Part shown: piece after piece, positions 19,590 to 30,760 of the stretch
How positions within the stretch are numbered: the first letter of the stretch is position 1
How the letters are laid out: each line of letters starts with the position of its first letter
From: Clostridia bacterium
GTDB taxonomy: Bacteria; Bacillota; Clostridia; Christensenellales; Aristaeellaceae
DNA: 64,000 bases
Assembly: GCA_030530315.1 (NCBI GenBank)
Contig: JAUMVG010000001.1
Location: 62,001-126,000, forward strand
Direction: 5' to 3'
The notes under the pieces: generated by a model
Seen by the model: only the letters and a program-made list of their open reading frames with translations
What the model was told of the DNA's origin: nothing
Databases searched by the model: none
Made by a program: the position numbers and the translations under genes

Positions 19590-20504
19590 ATGCAAAGGCA
19601 AACGGTGCAAAAAAGGCCGCGGAGCAACCTGCTGACCAATCCCAAGGTGGTTCCCTATGTTTTCGTGGCGCCTTTTGTGATCTATTTCCTGCTGGTATAT
19701 CTCTATCCCACCATTGCGACCATCATGATGAGCTTCCAGCGCATCGACGGACCGACGCAGGTGGAGTTCATCGGCTTCAAGAACTACGAGCGCCTGTTCT
19801 CCCGCAACTACGTTCAGGCACTGCAGACCACGGCCCGATATGCCTTCTGGGACGTCGTGGTACTGACATCCGTGCCGCTCCTGGTGGCGGTGCTGCTGCA
19901 CTCCAAGCTGGTCAAATTCACCAGCTTCTTCAAATCGCTGTTTTTCATACCGGCGCTGACCAGCATCATCGTGGCGGGCATCGTGTTTCGCCTGGCCTTC
20001 GGAACGCTGCCTACCGCGCCTGTAAACCGGCTCATGACGCTGCTGGGCCAGGAACCCAGGGATTGGCTGATGTACGCGGGCACGGGCAACCTGGTATTGA
20101 TCGTGCTGACGCTGTGGCGATGGATGGGCGTGAACATCATCTACTACCTTTCCGGCATCCAGGCGATTTCCCCGGAGCTCTACGAGGCTGCGGAGATCGA
20201 CGGCGCCGGCGCGGTGAGCAAGTTTTTTCACGTCACACTGCCGGGAATAAAGCCGGTGCTGATCTACGTCATCACCATCACGGTGCTGGGCGGCTTCTCC
20301 ATGTTCACGGAATCCGTGGCGCTGTGGCAGCAGAACAATCCCGGCGGCGTGGGACGCACCATCGTGGGCTATATGTACCTGATGGGCTTCTATAAGAGCA
20401 ACATGGGCATGGCATCCGCCGTGGGCCTGACGCTGCTGGTACTGGTGCTGGGCGTGAACCTGATCCAGCTGACGCTGATGGGCTTTTTCAGAAAGGAGCG
20501 GTGA
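19590..20504 (+). CDS. Sugar ABC transporter permease (MalF/UgpA-like)
   Basis: First membrane subunit of the CUT1 importer, 304 aa with six hydrophobic segments. After a basic N-terminus comes the first segment (VVPYVFVAPFVIYFLLVYLY). The EAA loop is visible (ELYEAAEIDGAGAVSKFFHVTLPGI), which contacts the ATPase. No ATPase gene is in this operon, so a shared MsmX-type ATPase encoded elsewhere is expected, as in other Gram-positive CUT1 systems. Confidence 0.93.
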   Translation: MQRQTVQKRPRSNLLTNPKVVPYVFVAPFVIYFLLVYLYPTIATIMMSFQRIDGPTQVEFIGFKNYERLFSRNYVQALQTTARYAFWDVVVLTSVPLLVAVLLHSKLVKFTSFFKSLFFIPALTSIIVAGIVFRLAFGTLPTAPVNRLMTLLGQEPRDWLMYAGTGNLVLIVLTLWRWMGVNIIYYLSGIQAISPELYEAAEIDGAGAVSKFFHVTLPGIKPVLIYVITITVLGGFSMFTESVALWQQNNPGGVGRTIVGYMYLMGFYKSNMGMASAVGLTLLVLVLGVNLIQLTLMGFFRKER

Positions 20505-20506
20505 GC

Positions 20507-22898
<2,392 letters not shown>

Positions 22899-22918
22899 TA
22901 CGGGATCCATTTTTGAGC

Positions 22919-22953
22919 GTGTATCATTCATGGCGTACCCACTCTGTGGGATG
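22919..22953 (-). repeat. Short dispersed repeat, pair member 1
   Basis: On the minus strand it reads GCATCCCACAGAGTGGGTAC then GCCATGAATGATAC. It closely matches a plus-strand copy at 60372-60407. CCCAC/GTGGG can form a small hairpin. Confidence 0.55.
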
Positions 22954-22965
22954 CCGAAGCACGCG

Positions 22966-23025
22966 AATAGGGAAACGGAACGCTTTCCATGTCGGCGGGT
23001 TCCTCGGGAGCCCGCCGACAATTAT
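22966..23025 (+). repeat. REP-like intergenic hairpin, copy R3
   Basis: Variant copy: GGAAACGGAACGCTTTCC, then GTCGGCGGGTTC pairing with GAGCCCGCCGAC. The stem is kept although its sequence differs from R2 and R5, which supports selection on the hairpin. Confidence 0.75.
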
Positions 23026-23165
23026 CGAAAACGGGCCCGACTGGCACGGCGAAGAAAAGGCAGGCGGATGAAGGCGGATTGAGGTGCAAAGCACAAAGGG
23101 ATCCCGGTTTTCAACGGGTTTTGATCTGTTGGGATTGCCGTCATCCCGAGGAGGCATGATGCCGC

Positions 23166-23194
23166 TTTACAAGCCGGGTTCGGAAGGGTATAAT
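23166..23194 (+). promoter_or_regulatory. Sigma-A-type promoter for the QueG-like gene
   Basis: TTTACA, 17 bp, TATAAT, 69 bp upstream of the GTG start. Apart from this promoter and two repeats, the 365-bp spacer holds nothing I recognise. Confidence 0.65.
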
Positions 23195-23263
23195 GGAAGC
23201 AATACGGGAGCAAATGACGGCATATGGCTGCGGGAATGATCGGCGGCGGACAGGGGTAATGAT

Positions 23264-24073
23264 GTGAGAGATTTGCTTGAAACGAGAGCGTTGATGCTGG
23301 GAAAGCTGCGCGAACTCGGCGCGGACTGCGCGGGCGTTGCCGCGGTGGACAGCCTGCGAAACGGGCCCTCCGAGCGCCTTTTTCCCAGGATGAAGGACCA
23401 CAGCAGGGACCATTTCGCCGAGGAGATCACCACGGGCCTGCCCCACGGCAGCGTGTTCTGGGAGGAGGACGCCCGGTCCGTGATCGTGTATGCCGTGGCG
23501 CACCCCGCCGATAAGCCGGAGATGGACTGGTGGTGCGGCGAGATCGACCCGCCGGGCAACAAGCGCCTGCTGAGCATCTCCCGGGAATTCAAGCGCTGGA
23601 TGGCGGAGGCCTTTCCGGAGGTCCACGTCTACCCCAAGCGCTACCACGTGGAGCGCGGCGGGCTGTACCTCAAGGAGGCGGCGCTGCAGGCGGGCCTGGG
23701 CTGCATCGGGCGGAACAACCTGTTGGTGACGCCGGAATTCGGCCCGCGGGTGCGGCTGCGCGCCGTGACGCTGAGCCTGGAGCTGCCGCCCACGGGGCCC
23801 ATCGACTTCGATCCCTGCGCCGGCTGCGACGCGCCGTGCGTCCGCCACTGCCCCCAGAAGGCCTTTGACGAGGTCGTCTATACGCCGGAGGAGACTGGCA
23901 TCGACTTCCTGCCCGGGCGGGACGGCAGCTACTACCGCGCCGCCTGCAATGCCCAGATGCTCAAGAACGAGGCCGAGGCCCGGGAGGGCATGATGCCCGA
24001 GGTGTGCGACCACCCGGAGAAGATCATCAAGTATTGCAGGAACTGCGAGCTGCTTTGCAGGGTGGGGAGGTAG
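23264..24073 (+). CDS. Epoxyqueuosine-reductase-like [4Fe-4S] protein
   Basis: Fe-S protein of 269 aa related to the QueG family. It has the N-terminal DUF1730-like part, then the core LKEAALQAGLGCIGRNNLLVTPEFGPRVRLRAV. The first cluster motif is CAGCDAPCVRHCP and a distal Cys group is CRNCELLC at the C-terminus. It is shorter than classical QueG (about 350-380 aa), lacks the C-terminal HEAT-like domain, and resembles the QueG-like paralogues of anaerobes. The start is GTG. Queuosine function is possible but not assured. Confidence 0.8.
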   Translation: MRDLLETRALMLGKLRELGADCAGVAAVDSLRNGPSERLFPRMKDHSRDHFAEEITTGLPHGSVFWEEDARSVIVYAVAHPADKPEMDWWCGEIDPPGNKRLLSISREFKRWMAEAFPEVHVYPKRYHVERGGLYLKEAALQAGLGCIGRNNLLVTPEFGPRVRLRAVTLSLELPPTGPIDFDPCAGCDAPCVRHCPQKAFDEVVYTPEETGIDFLPGRDGSYYRAACNAQMLKNEAEAREGMMPEVCDHPEKIIKYCRNCELLCRVGR

Positions 24074-24109
24074 CCAATTGGAATGTGCGGAACAAATTCC
24101 AATTTGCTC

Positions 24110-24258
24110 GAGAGTTCAGAGTTGAGAAAGGGTCAGCCGCGCACGAATCGAGCGCGAACAATGCTCTTGTTCCCGCGAAGAGGTATGATTTGCCTGGCAG
24201 CATCGCTTCGTTCTTCGGCGTTTTTATCTTAACTCTTCACTCTGAACGCTTAACTCTT
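24110..24258 (+). repeat. Long palindromic dispersed element, copy A
   Basis: About 150 bp, bounded by inverted GAGAGTTCAGAGTTGAG and CTTAACTCTTCACTCTGAAC-type arms. The core (GTCAGCCGCGCACGAATC, TTGTTCCCGCGAAGA, GCATCGCTTCGTTCTTCGGC) recurs at 46150-46323 and 49735-49917. It lies in the leader of the AGCS symporter. No open frame is shared between copies, so it is non-coding. Confidence 0.75.
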
Positions 24259-24300
24259 GGGCGAAGCCCACCGAGACCAACGACACGAAGGAGAGATACC

Positions 24301-25725
24301 ATGGAAGCGATCACCAATTTCCTGTACTGGCTGGACGACCTGCTGTGGGGCAACGCCATGACGGTGGTTGTCGTCGGCACGGGCATACTGCTGTCCCTCC
24401 GATTCGCCTTTGCCTACCAGCGGAAGATCCGGTTCAACTTCAAGAACACCTTTGCCAAGATGTTCGACAAGGGCGAGGGCGAGGGCACGATTTCCGGCTT
24501 CCAGGCGGCGTGCACGGCCCTGGCCAACACCATCGGCACAGGCAACATCTCCGGCGTGGCCACGGCCATCGTGTCCGGCGGCCCCGGCGCGCTGGTGTGG
24601 ATGTGGGTGTCGGCCTTCTTCGGCATGTCCACCAAGGCCTGTGAGATCATCATCGGCCAGCGCTACCGCGAGCACTACAAGAAGTCCATGGACGAATACG
24701 TCTGCGACCGCTCCTTCGTGATGAAGAACGCCTTCGGCTGGAAGAAGGGCGCGGTGGTGCTGGCGTTCTTCTGCTTCATCTTCGGGCCCTGGACCTGCTG
24801 CGTGCAGACCGAGGCCGTGACGAGCTCCCTGAGCCAGGCCTTCGGCATCCCCAGCATCGTGTCCGTGGCCGTGCTGGGCGTCACCTGCCTGGTGACCATC
24901 TGGGGCGGCCTGAAGCGCATCTCCGCGGTCATGTCCAAGGCGGTGCCGATCATGGCCGTGCTGTACGTCATCATGGGCCTGGGCGTGGTGCTCATCAACT
25001 TCAAGGCCATCCCCTCGGTGATCGCGCTGATCTTCAAGTCCGCGTTCTCTCCCGCGGCGGCGGCGGGCGGCTTCGCCGGCGCGACGGTGCGCGACGCCAT
25101 ACAGTACGGCGTTGCCCGCGGCATGTACTCCAATGACGCCGGCACCGGCTACGGAATGATCGCCCACGCCAGCGCCAAGACCGACCATCCGGTGCGACAG
25201 TCCCTGTGGGGCTGGGGCGAGGTGTTCCTGGACACCATGATCGTGTGCTCCATCACCGCCTTCACCATCATCATGACCGGCTCCTACATGGAGTCCGAGG
25301 CCACTTCCGGCGCGCTGACCACCTTCGCCTTCACCAGCGCCTACGGCAGGATCGGCGGCCAGCTGACCGCCATCGCCATCGCCGTGTTCGCCTGGACCAC
25401 CATCATCGGCATGTACTACACCTGCGAGAAGTCCGTCAACTACGCCTTCGGCGACACCGAGACCAACAAGCGGATGATGCCGCTGTACATGATCTACTAC
25501 ATGCTGCCCTGCGTGATCTTCTACAACATCCAGGCGGATGTGCTGTGGGCGTTCACGGACATCATCTCGGCGGCCTATGTGATCATTACGCTGTTCTTCA
25601 TCTACGCCAAGCACAAGGAGATCTTCCGGCTGTTCGACGACTTCTGGAAGCGGTTCATCCCGGCCAAGCAGCGCGGGGAGAATCCTCCGAACGTGTCCTA
25701 CGACTGCGCCAGGGACAGGGATTGA
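24301..25725 (+). CDS. Alanine/glycine:cation symporter (AGCS family)
   Basis: Integral membrane amino-acid/Na+ symporter of 474 aa with about ten hydrophobic segments. Family-typical segments are ANTIGTGNISGVATAI, GGPGALVWMWVSAFFGMSTKACE and GVARGMYSNDAGTGYGMIAHA. ATG 24301 with GGAGAG upstream fits the family N-terminus (LYWLDDLLWGNAMTVVVVGTGI); the frame is open further upstream but that part is repeat-derived. The gene stands alone and is followed by a strong bidirectional terminator. The substrate is alanine or glycine by family. Confidence 0.93.
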   Translation: MEAITNFLYWLDDLLWGNAMTVVVVGTGILLSLRFAFAYQRKIRFNFKNTFAKMFDKGEGEGTISGFQAACTALANTIGTGNISGVATAIVSGGPGALVWMWVSAFFGMSTKACEIIIGQRYREHYKKSMDEYVCDRSFVMKNAFGWKKGAVVLAFFCFIFGPWTCCVQTEAVTSSLSQAFGIPSIVSVAVLGVTCLVTIWGGLKRISAVMSKAVPIMAVLYVIMGLGVVLINFKAIPSVIALIFKSAFSPAAAAGGFAGATVRDAIQYGVARGMYSNDAGTGYGMIAHASAKTDHPVRQSLWGWGEVFLDTMIVCSITAFTIIMTGSYMESEATSGALTTFAFTSAYGRIGGQLTAIAIAVFAWTTIIGMYYTCEKSVNYAFGDTETNKRMMPLYMIYYMLPCVIFYNIQADVLWAFTDIISAAYVIITLFFIYAKHKEIFRLFDDFWKRFIPAKQRGENPPNVSYDCARDRD

Positions 25726-25817
25726 CGCTCCCGTGCCGCCTTTACCGGCGGTTGGGCTGCCGATGATTCCGCCGCGTCCGGGACGGAACGGGCATAAAAT
25801 GGAATAAATGCTATAGG

Positions 25818-25856
25818 AAAACCGCGGGACGCCTTTATGGCATTCCCGCGGTTTTT
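25818..25856. terminator. Bidirectional rho-independent terminator
   Basis: AAAACCGCGGG and CCCGCGGTTTTT flank a 16-nt loop, with A and T runs on opposite sides, between the symporter (+) and the SGNH gene (-). Confidence 0.85.
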
Positions 25857-25919
25857 GAATTGCGAATGATCGGGAAGCGGAGCGCTCTCCACTATAATGG
25901 CTGCTGTTTTTGTAGGCGG

Positions 25920-27002
25920 TCAGTCGGTGACGGCCTGCCGGCGGATCTCCTGGGCCCACTGGGCGGTGTACTCCGGCGTCAGGTGCTCGCCGTCGGCGCT
26001 GACGTCCGGCAGCAGGTAGCCGTCCTCGTCGCAGAAGGGAGCGTTGCAGTCCACGTAGAACAGCCCGTCGGCGTCCTCGGCCAGCTGGCGCAGCCCCTCG
26101 TTCACGGTCTCGAGGTTCTCCACCGAGTAATAGCTGTACTTCGCCCCCACGCCGGCGCTGGCGTGCATGATGCCGTGCAGGATCATTCGCGCCTTCGGCT
26201 GGGCCTTGTGCACCCGGGCGATCACATAGCGGAACTGGTCCATCAGGCTCTCGAAGGGATAGCCCGCCTCGTTGTAGCCCAGCAGGATGTAGATCTGGTC
26301 GTATTTGTGGGAGGCGAGCACCTTGTCCAGGCTGGCGTTCTTGAAGTCGGCGTCCGAGGCCTTCTTGTCGAAGATGTTGTACACGCTGTAGTTGGTGCCG
26401 CAGAAATACTGGGCCTGGCCCAGGCGGCCCCACATGCGCATGCCGTCGGTCTTGGAATCGCCAATGAACAGCGTGTGGTCGAAGAAGCTCTCGGGGACCT
26501 CGGTGGGGGCGGGAACCTCCGTGGGTTCAGGGGTGGGCTCGGGCGTGGGCTGCGGGGTGGGCGCTTCTGTGGGAAGCTCTGTCGGCGCGGCGGTCATGGC
26601 CGACGCGGGTTCAGCGGTCGATGCTTCGGAGAATACCGCGATTGCCGCCGGTTCAGGTGTCGGCGCTTCGACGGGCGCGGCTTCCGCCGCCGGTTCGGGC
26701 GTCGGCGCTTCAGCAGGCGCGGGTTCCACCGTCAGCTCAGCCGCAGGCGCTGCGTCGGCCTGCTGGGCCGCTTCCCGCTCGGCGGCCTCCCATTCCGCCC
26801 GGGCCCGCGCCTCCCGCAGGGGGCCGCTGTCCTGCAGCAGCATCATGGGTATGGCGATGTCGGGCTGACCGTCGTACTGGGGCAGGCCCTTCAGCAGCGT
26901 GCGGCGCAGCACAAAGCCGCTGCCGGCTGCCAGGACGGCCACCACGGCGATGGCGACCATGCAGGGCAGGGCGTAATAGCGTCTTTTCTTCTTCTTGCGC
27001 AT
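25920..27002 (-). CDS. Membrane-anchored SGNH/GDSL-type hydrolase with Pro/Glu/Ala linker
   Basis: Surface protein of 360 aa. A basic start and one membrane helix (residues 13-32, signal anchor) are followed by a low-complexity linker of about residues 75-170 with repeats such as EAPTPEPAA and PTPEPTPEP, then a globular domain. The domain opens with FIGDSKTDGM (block I Ser), has LLGYNEAG and ends with the likely catalytic His in GEHLTPEY. It lies 13 bp downstream of an MBOAT acyltransferase, the usual pairing for O-acetylation of an extracellular polymer. Acetyl transferase or esterase activity is inferred from that pairing. Confidence 0.82.
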   Translation of the reverse strand: MRKKKKRRYYALPCMVAIAVVAVLAAGSGFVLRRTLLKGLPQYDGQPDIAIPMMLLQDSGPLREARARAEWEAAEREAAQQADAAPAAELTVEPAPAEAPTPEPAAEAAPVEAPTPEPAAIAVFSEASTAEPASAMTAAPTELPTEAPTPQPTPEPTPEPTEVPAPTEVPESFFDHTLFIGDSKTDGMRMWGRLGQAQYFCGTNYSVYNIFDKKASDADFKNASLDKVLASHKYDQIYILLGYNEAGYPFESLMDQFRYVIARVHKAQPKARMILHGIMHASAGVGAKYSYYSVENLETVNEGLRQLAEDADGLFYVDCNAPFCDEDGYLLPDVSADGEHLTPEYTAQWAQEIRRQAVTD

Positions 27003-27015
27003 TTATGTCATCCCT

Positions 27016-28188
27016 CTAAAAGCTGAAGTACAGGAATGGGTCGCTGGCCGCTGTGGACAGAAAGTAGATGCATACCCAGAACAGCGCGAACAGCAGCACC
27101 CAGGCCACGGCCTTGCCGGAGAGTTTCGACCACAGCCGGGAGGGCAGCGACGTGCTCATCGCCATGCCGACGGCCAGGTAGGGCCAGCACCAGCGCAGCG
27201 CGTCCAGCCAGTCGCCGGCGCTGTGGCCGACGCCGCCCAGGCCGACCAGGCGCAGAAAGTAGGCGCCGGCCTCCGCCGGGGTGGGAGTGATGAAGAATAT
27301 CCAGGAGAGGCCGATCATCAGCGGCACGTAGACGTGGCCCAGCAGGGGATGCTTGCGCAGCGACCTGCCGTACAGCAGGCGCTCGCCCAGGATCAGCAGA
27401 AACATCATCAGTCCCCACAGCACGTAATTCCAGCCCGCGCCGTGCCACACGCCGGTGAGCAGCCACACCGCCAGCGTGGCCAGCACCATGCGCGCCGTAC
27501 CCCTGCGGCTGCCGCCCAGGGGGATGTATACGTGGACCTTGAACCACTGGCCCAGTGTGATGTGCCAGCGACGCCAGAATTCGGCGATGCTCGTGGCACA
27601 GTAGGGATGGTCGAAGTTTTCCGGCAGGCGCATGCCCAGCATCAGGCCCACGCCCACCGCCATGCGGGAATAGCCCCAGAAGTCGAAGTACAGTTGCAGC
27701 GCGTAGCCGATCATGCCGATCCAGGCCAGCTGCGGGGACACCGCCCGCACGCCCCAGGTGCGGATCTGCCCCAGCACCCCCGCCAGGTGGTCCGCCACCA
27801 CGACCTTGCAGGCCAGGCCCAGTATGAACGCCTCCAGGCCGGCGTCCAGCCGGCCGCGATTGCGGCGGGGCGCGGCGGTCTCCCGGAGGATCTCCTCCGG
27901 GTCGGCCAGGGGACCGGAGATCAGCTTGGGGAACATCAGCGTGCCCGTGGCAACGCCCAGGGCGGTGGTCTCGCCGCCGCGGTAGGCATAGGTCACAAAG
28001 GCGATCAGTTGAAAGGTGTAGAAGCTGAGTCCCAGGGGCAGTGCCGGCGCGTCGGCGCGGAGCAGCCCCGCCAGCTTCACCCAGGCCAGCGGCGCGGCCG
28101 TGACGGCGATCCACAGGACCAAGAGACCCCGCTTGCGCAGCGCCGGGCGGCGAAACATCGCGCAGCCCAGAACGCCGAAGGCGGTCAT
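27016..28188 (-). CDS. MBOAT-family O-acyltransferase (longest open frame; see upstream amber codon)
   Basis: Multi-span membrane O-acyltransferase of the AlgI/DltB type. This open frame of 390 aa includes SFYTFQLIAFVTYAYRG, FPKLISGPLADPEEI, the catalytic-His region EFWRRWHITLGQWFKVHVYIPLGG and LTGVWHGAGWNYVLWG. The family normally starts about 55 residues earlier, and that sequence is present in frame but interrupted by TAG (see next feature). No ribosome site precedes the ATG at 28188. It would pass acyl groups across the membrane to the adjacent SGNH protein. Whether functional protein is made is uncertain. Confidence 0.75.
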   Translation of the reverse strand: MTAFGVLGCAMFRRPALRKRGLLVLWIAVTAAPLAWVKLAGLLRADAPALPLGLSFYTFQLIAFVTYAYRGGETTALGVATGTLMFPKLISGPLADPEEILRETAAPRRNRGRLDAGLEAFILGLACKVVVADHLAGVLGQIRTWGVRAVSPQLAWIGMIGYALQLYFDFWGYSRMAVGVGLMLGMRLPENFDHPYCATSIAEFWRRWHITLGQWFKVHVYIPLGGSRRGTARMVLATLAVWLLTGVWHGAGWNYVLWGLMMFLLILGERLLYGRSLRKHPLLGHVYVPLMIGLSWIFFITPTPAEAGAYFLRLVGLGGVGHSAGDWLDALRWCWPYLAVGMAMSTSLPSRLWSKLSGKAVAWVLLFALFWVCIYFLSTAASDPFLYFSF

Positions 28189-28356
28189 GCCCGCCAGCAG
28201 GAGCAGCTGCCAGAGCGCGGCCCGCGCCCCGATGGCAAAGAAGACCAGGCTGCCCGCGCACAGCAGGGCCTGGCTCCAGTGGCGCGGCGCGCGCCTGTAG
28301 AGGATCAGGAATGTGGGAAAGAACAGGAATATGAATCCGAAGCTGTTGAACTACAT
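28189..28356 (-). other. In-frame N-terminal MBOAT coding sequence with amber codon at position 2
   Basis: Reading the minus strand from ATG 28356, preceded by AGAAGGAG, gives Met, TAG (28353-28351), then FNSFGFIFLFFPTFLILYRR. This is a typical MBOAT N-terminus (usually M-L/V-F-N/S-S...), joined in frame to the open reading frame at 28188. One base change (TTG to TAG) explains the stop. No alternative ATG/GTG/TTG lies in the intervening 55 codons. It could be a recent nonsense mutation, phase-variant allele, suppressed codon or base-call error. Confidence 0.75.
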
Positions 28357-28427
28357 GCTTTCGTTGACTCCTTCTAAAGGGTGTCGGCGGCCTGCCGGGG
28401 ACATGGGCGATGATTTGGAGTTGGCGC

Positions 28428-28489
28428 GGCGATGCCTGTCAAAATGCCCGGCGACCCGGAAAACCTGCGGTTTTCCTAATCATTAACAC
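28428..28489 (-). repeat. REP-like intergenic hairpin, copy R6 (divergent)
   Basis: On the minus strand it reads GATTAGGAAAACCGCAGG, TTTTCCGGGTCGCCGGGC, matching the 5' part of the family (GATTAGGAAAACGGAACGC). The 3' arm is replaced. The rest of this 376-bp spacer is GC-rich with small inverted repeats and no gene. Confidence 0.5.
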
Positions 28490-28633
28490 CATGATTGTCG
28501 CCGCGCCGCGCAACTCGCTTCGCTCCCTTGCCCGGCGACCCAGAAGACCATTATACCACAAATGCCGCGCCATGAACCACCTTTCATGTTGCGTTTTCTA
28601 TAATAATAGCCTCAGATAGGGAGGATATCAAAG

Positions 28634-28662
28634 ACGACGCCGCCCGCGAGGGACGGCGTCGT
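28634..28662 (-). terminator. Terminator-like hairpin after the Na/Pi symporter gene
   Basis: ACGACGCCG and CGGCGTCGT pair across an 11-nt loop, followed on the minus strand by a short T stretch, about 70 bp past the stop. Confidence 0.6.
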
Positions 28663-28732
28663 TTTGCCATATAGAATATAGTACGGCCCGCACGGCGGAG
28701 CCTTCGCGCGGCCAGAGAAGTGCCTTCCCGGG

Positions 28733-30364
28733 TCAGCTGTGGGGCGGGAGCAGCGCGGTGGCGATGTTGATGCCCTGGTCCGAGCAGCGCTCCAGGTCGG
28801 TGCACATGTCGGTGAAGATCACGCCGCCCAGGGGATCGCAGCTGTCCTGCATGAGCCGGTCGACGTGGTTCTGAATGTACTCGGTCTGCATGTCGTCCAC
28901 CCGCTGCTCCAGCTCCTCGGCCTTCGGCAGCAGGTCGAACCGCTCTTCCTCGAATACGGTCATGGACACGTCGATGGTCTCCAGCACGGCGTCGCCCATC
29001 GTGCGGAGCTCCTGCATGGCGATCTCGCTGATGACTGCCTTCTCCTTGGCCATGCGGTCGCCGAATTCCATGATGTTTTCCGCGTGATCGCCGATGCGCT
29101 CGAAGTTGGAAACCACCAGCACCATCCGCGAGAGCCGGAACACGTCCCGGTCCGGCAGTGCCAGCGCCCGCAGATCCACCAGCTTGTCCTCGATGGCGTG
29201 GTTCAAAAAGTCGATGGTCTCCTCCGTCTCCACGATCTTCTGGTGAAGCTCGGCATTCGTCGGATCAAAGAAGAAGTCCAGCGCGTCCGCCAGGTTGCCC
29301 CGCGCCAGCTTGCCCATGCGGTTGACCTCCAGCAGCGCCTGCTTCATGGCGACGGCGGGCACGTTCTTCTCCGCGTTGACCAGATAGACGAGCTTCTGCT
29401 CTTCCATGGCCCTCTGCTCGGAGGGCAGCGGGGGCAGCAGCTTCTGGCTCAGCTTCACGATCCAGCCCGAGAAGGGCAGCAGCGCCAGCACGGCGAAGAT
29501 GGCGAACAGCGTGTGCGTGTTGGCGACCTGACGCCCGATGTCTCCGGGGGACAGGCTCTGGATGCCCGTCAGTATGGCGGGGACGAGGTTGATGACCAGG
29601 ATCAGCAGCGCCGCGCGGCACAGGTTGAAGATCAGGTTGAGCAGCGCGGTGCGCTTGCCGTTGCGGTCCGTGGTCAGGGAGGCCAGCAGGTTCGGCGTCA
29701 CGGAGCCGATGGCCGCGCCGATGACCAGGTAGACGCACTGGTGATACGTCAGCAGTCCCTGCATGGCGAAGGCCTGGAAGATAACGGTGGAGGAGGACGA
29801 GCTCTGCAGCAGGGCCGTGAACGCCACGCCGAACAGCACCGCCGCCGCGGGATGGTCCAGCGCCGACAGCAGGCCGATGAATTTCGGATCATCCGACAGC
29901 GAACTGATGGAGGCCTTGATCATGCCGATGCCGACGAACAGCATGCCGAAGCCCAGGATCACGCTGCCGATGTGCTTCACGACCTGCTTTTTCATGAACA
30001 GCGCCAGCACCGCGCCGATGAACAGGATCAGCGGCGCGAAGGCCGTCAGGTTGAAGGCTGTGATCTGGGCCGTCACCGTGGTACCGATGTTCGCGCCCAT
30101 GATGACGCCCACGGCCTGAAACAGGTTCATGAGCCCGGAGTTCACGAAGCCGATGACCATCATGTCCGTGGCGGAGGAGCTCTGGACCAGTATCGTGATC
30201 AGTATGCCGATCAGGACCGCCATGATGCGGTTGCTGGTCACCTTCTCGAGAATCGTCCGCAGGCGGTCGCCCGCGGCGGCCTTCAGGCCTGAGGACATAA
30301 CGGTCATGCCATAGAGGAAGAGCCCCAGCCCTCCCGTCATGGACAGCGCTTCATAGAGAGTCAT
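28733..30364 (-). CDS. Na+/phosphate symporter with C-terminal PhoU-like domain
   Basis: Membrane protein of 543 aa of the NptA/PNaS family (YjbB-like). Two inverted repeats carry the QSSSAT motif: VQSSSATDMMVIGFV near residue 60 and LLQSSSSSTVIFQAFA near residue 190. A PhoU-like cytoplasmic helical domain follows from about residue 330 (NRMGKLARGNLADALDF; RMVLVVSNFERIGDHAENI). It imports or exports phosphate using the Na+ gradient; the PhoU part probably senses or gates. The gene appears monocistronic. Confidence 0.93.
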   Translation of the reverse strand: MTLYEALSMTGGLGLFLYGMTVMSSGLKAAAGDRLRTILEKVTSNRIMAVLIGILITILVQSSSATDMMVIGFVNSGLMNLFQAVGVIMGANIGTTVTAQITAFNLTAFAPLILFIGAVLALFMKKQVVKHIGSVILGFGMLFVGIGMIKASISSLSDDPKFIGLLSALDHPAAAVLFGVAFTALLQSSSSSTVIFQAFAMQGLLTYHQCVYLVIGAAIGSVTPNLLASLTTDRNGKRTALLNLIFNLCRAALLILVINLVPAILTGIQSLSPGDIGRQVANTHTLFAIFAVLALLPFSGWIVKLSQKLLPPLPSEQRAMEEQKLVYLVNAEKNVPAVAMKQALLEVNRMGKLARGNLADALDFFFDPTNAELHQKIVETEETIDFLNHAIEDKLVDLRALALPDRDVFRLSRMVLVVSNFERIGDHAENIMEFGDRMAKEKAVISEIAMQELRTMGDAVLETIDVSMTVFEEERFDLLPKAEELEQRVDDMQTEYIQNHVDRLMQDSCDPLGGVIFTDMCTDLERCSDQGINIATALLPPHS

Positions 30365-30628
30365 GATGGATCCTCCGAATAAACAATGATTTGAACACTA
30401 TAACCATCGCTAATGATACCAGAGAATCCGGAGGCGGTCAATCGACATTCCGATGAATTGCGGGAAGAGTGTGTAAACATCGCACAGGGATTCTTAATCG
30501 GACATAATGAATACATAAATATTTGTTATGATATGGCCAGACGGAGCCGCCCGCAGAGCGCCTCCGCGGGGGTGCTATCCCGCGCAGAGGCGCTGCGGGC
30601 GCGGGGCGTTCAGCGCTTTGCACAAAAG

Positions 30629-30697
30629 ATGGTCGGCGCGTTCCTGAACGCTTCGATAGGCCTGCGGCAGCAGAACCCGCCGCCCCGGAAAATCATG
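30629..30697 (-). repeat. REP-like intergenic hairpin, copy R7 (loop insertion)
   Basis: On the minus strand it reads GATTTTCCGGGGCGGCGGGTTC, about 25 extra bases, then AGGAACGCGCCGACCATC. The stem arms match the family but the loop is enlarged. The 396-bp spacer otherwise contains only the terminator below and no gene. Confidence 0.55.
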
Positions 30698-30704
30698 TAC
30701 AATT

Positions 30705-30746
30705 CAAAAAAGGCGCCCCTCGCGCTTTATCGCGCGATGGGGCGCC
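30705..30746 (-). terminator. Rho-independent terminator of the C39-like gene
   Basis: On the minus strand GGCGCCCC, an inner GCGCG/CGCGC stem, GGGGCGCC, then six T, 15 bp after the stop codon. Confidence 0.88.
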
Positions 30747-30760
30747 GCGTTTGCGGTGGC

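Noticed and set aside
24004..24300. N-terminal extension of the AGCS symporter to base 24004
   Set aside because: The extension overlaps the QueG-like gene and the dispersed repeat, and the family N-terminus fits ATG 24301 with its own ribosome site.
28410..28619. A 69-codon plus-strand ORF between the MBOAT and Na/Pi genes
   Set aside because: It consists of repeat sequence and has no family similarity or convincing start.
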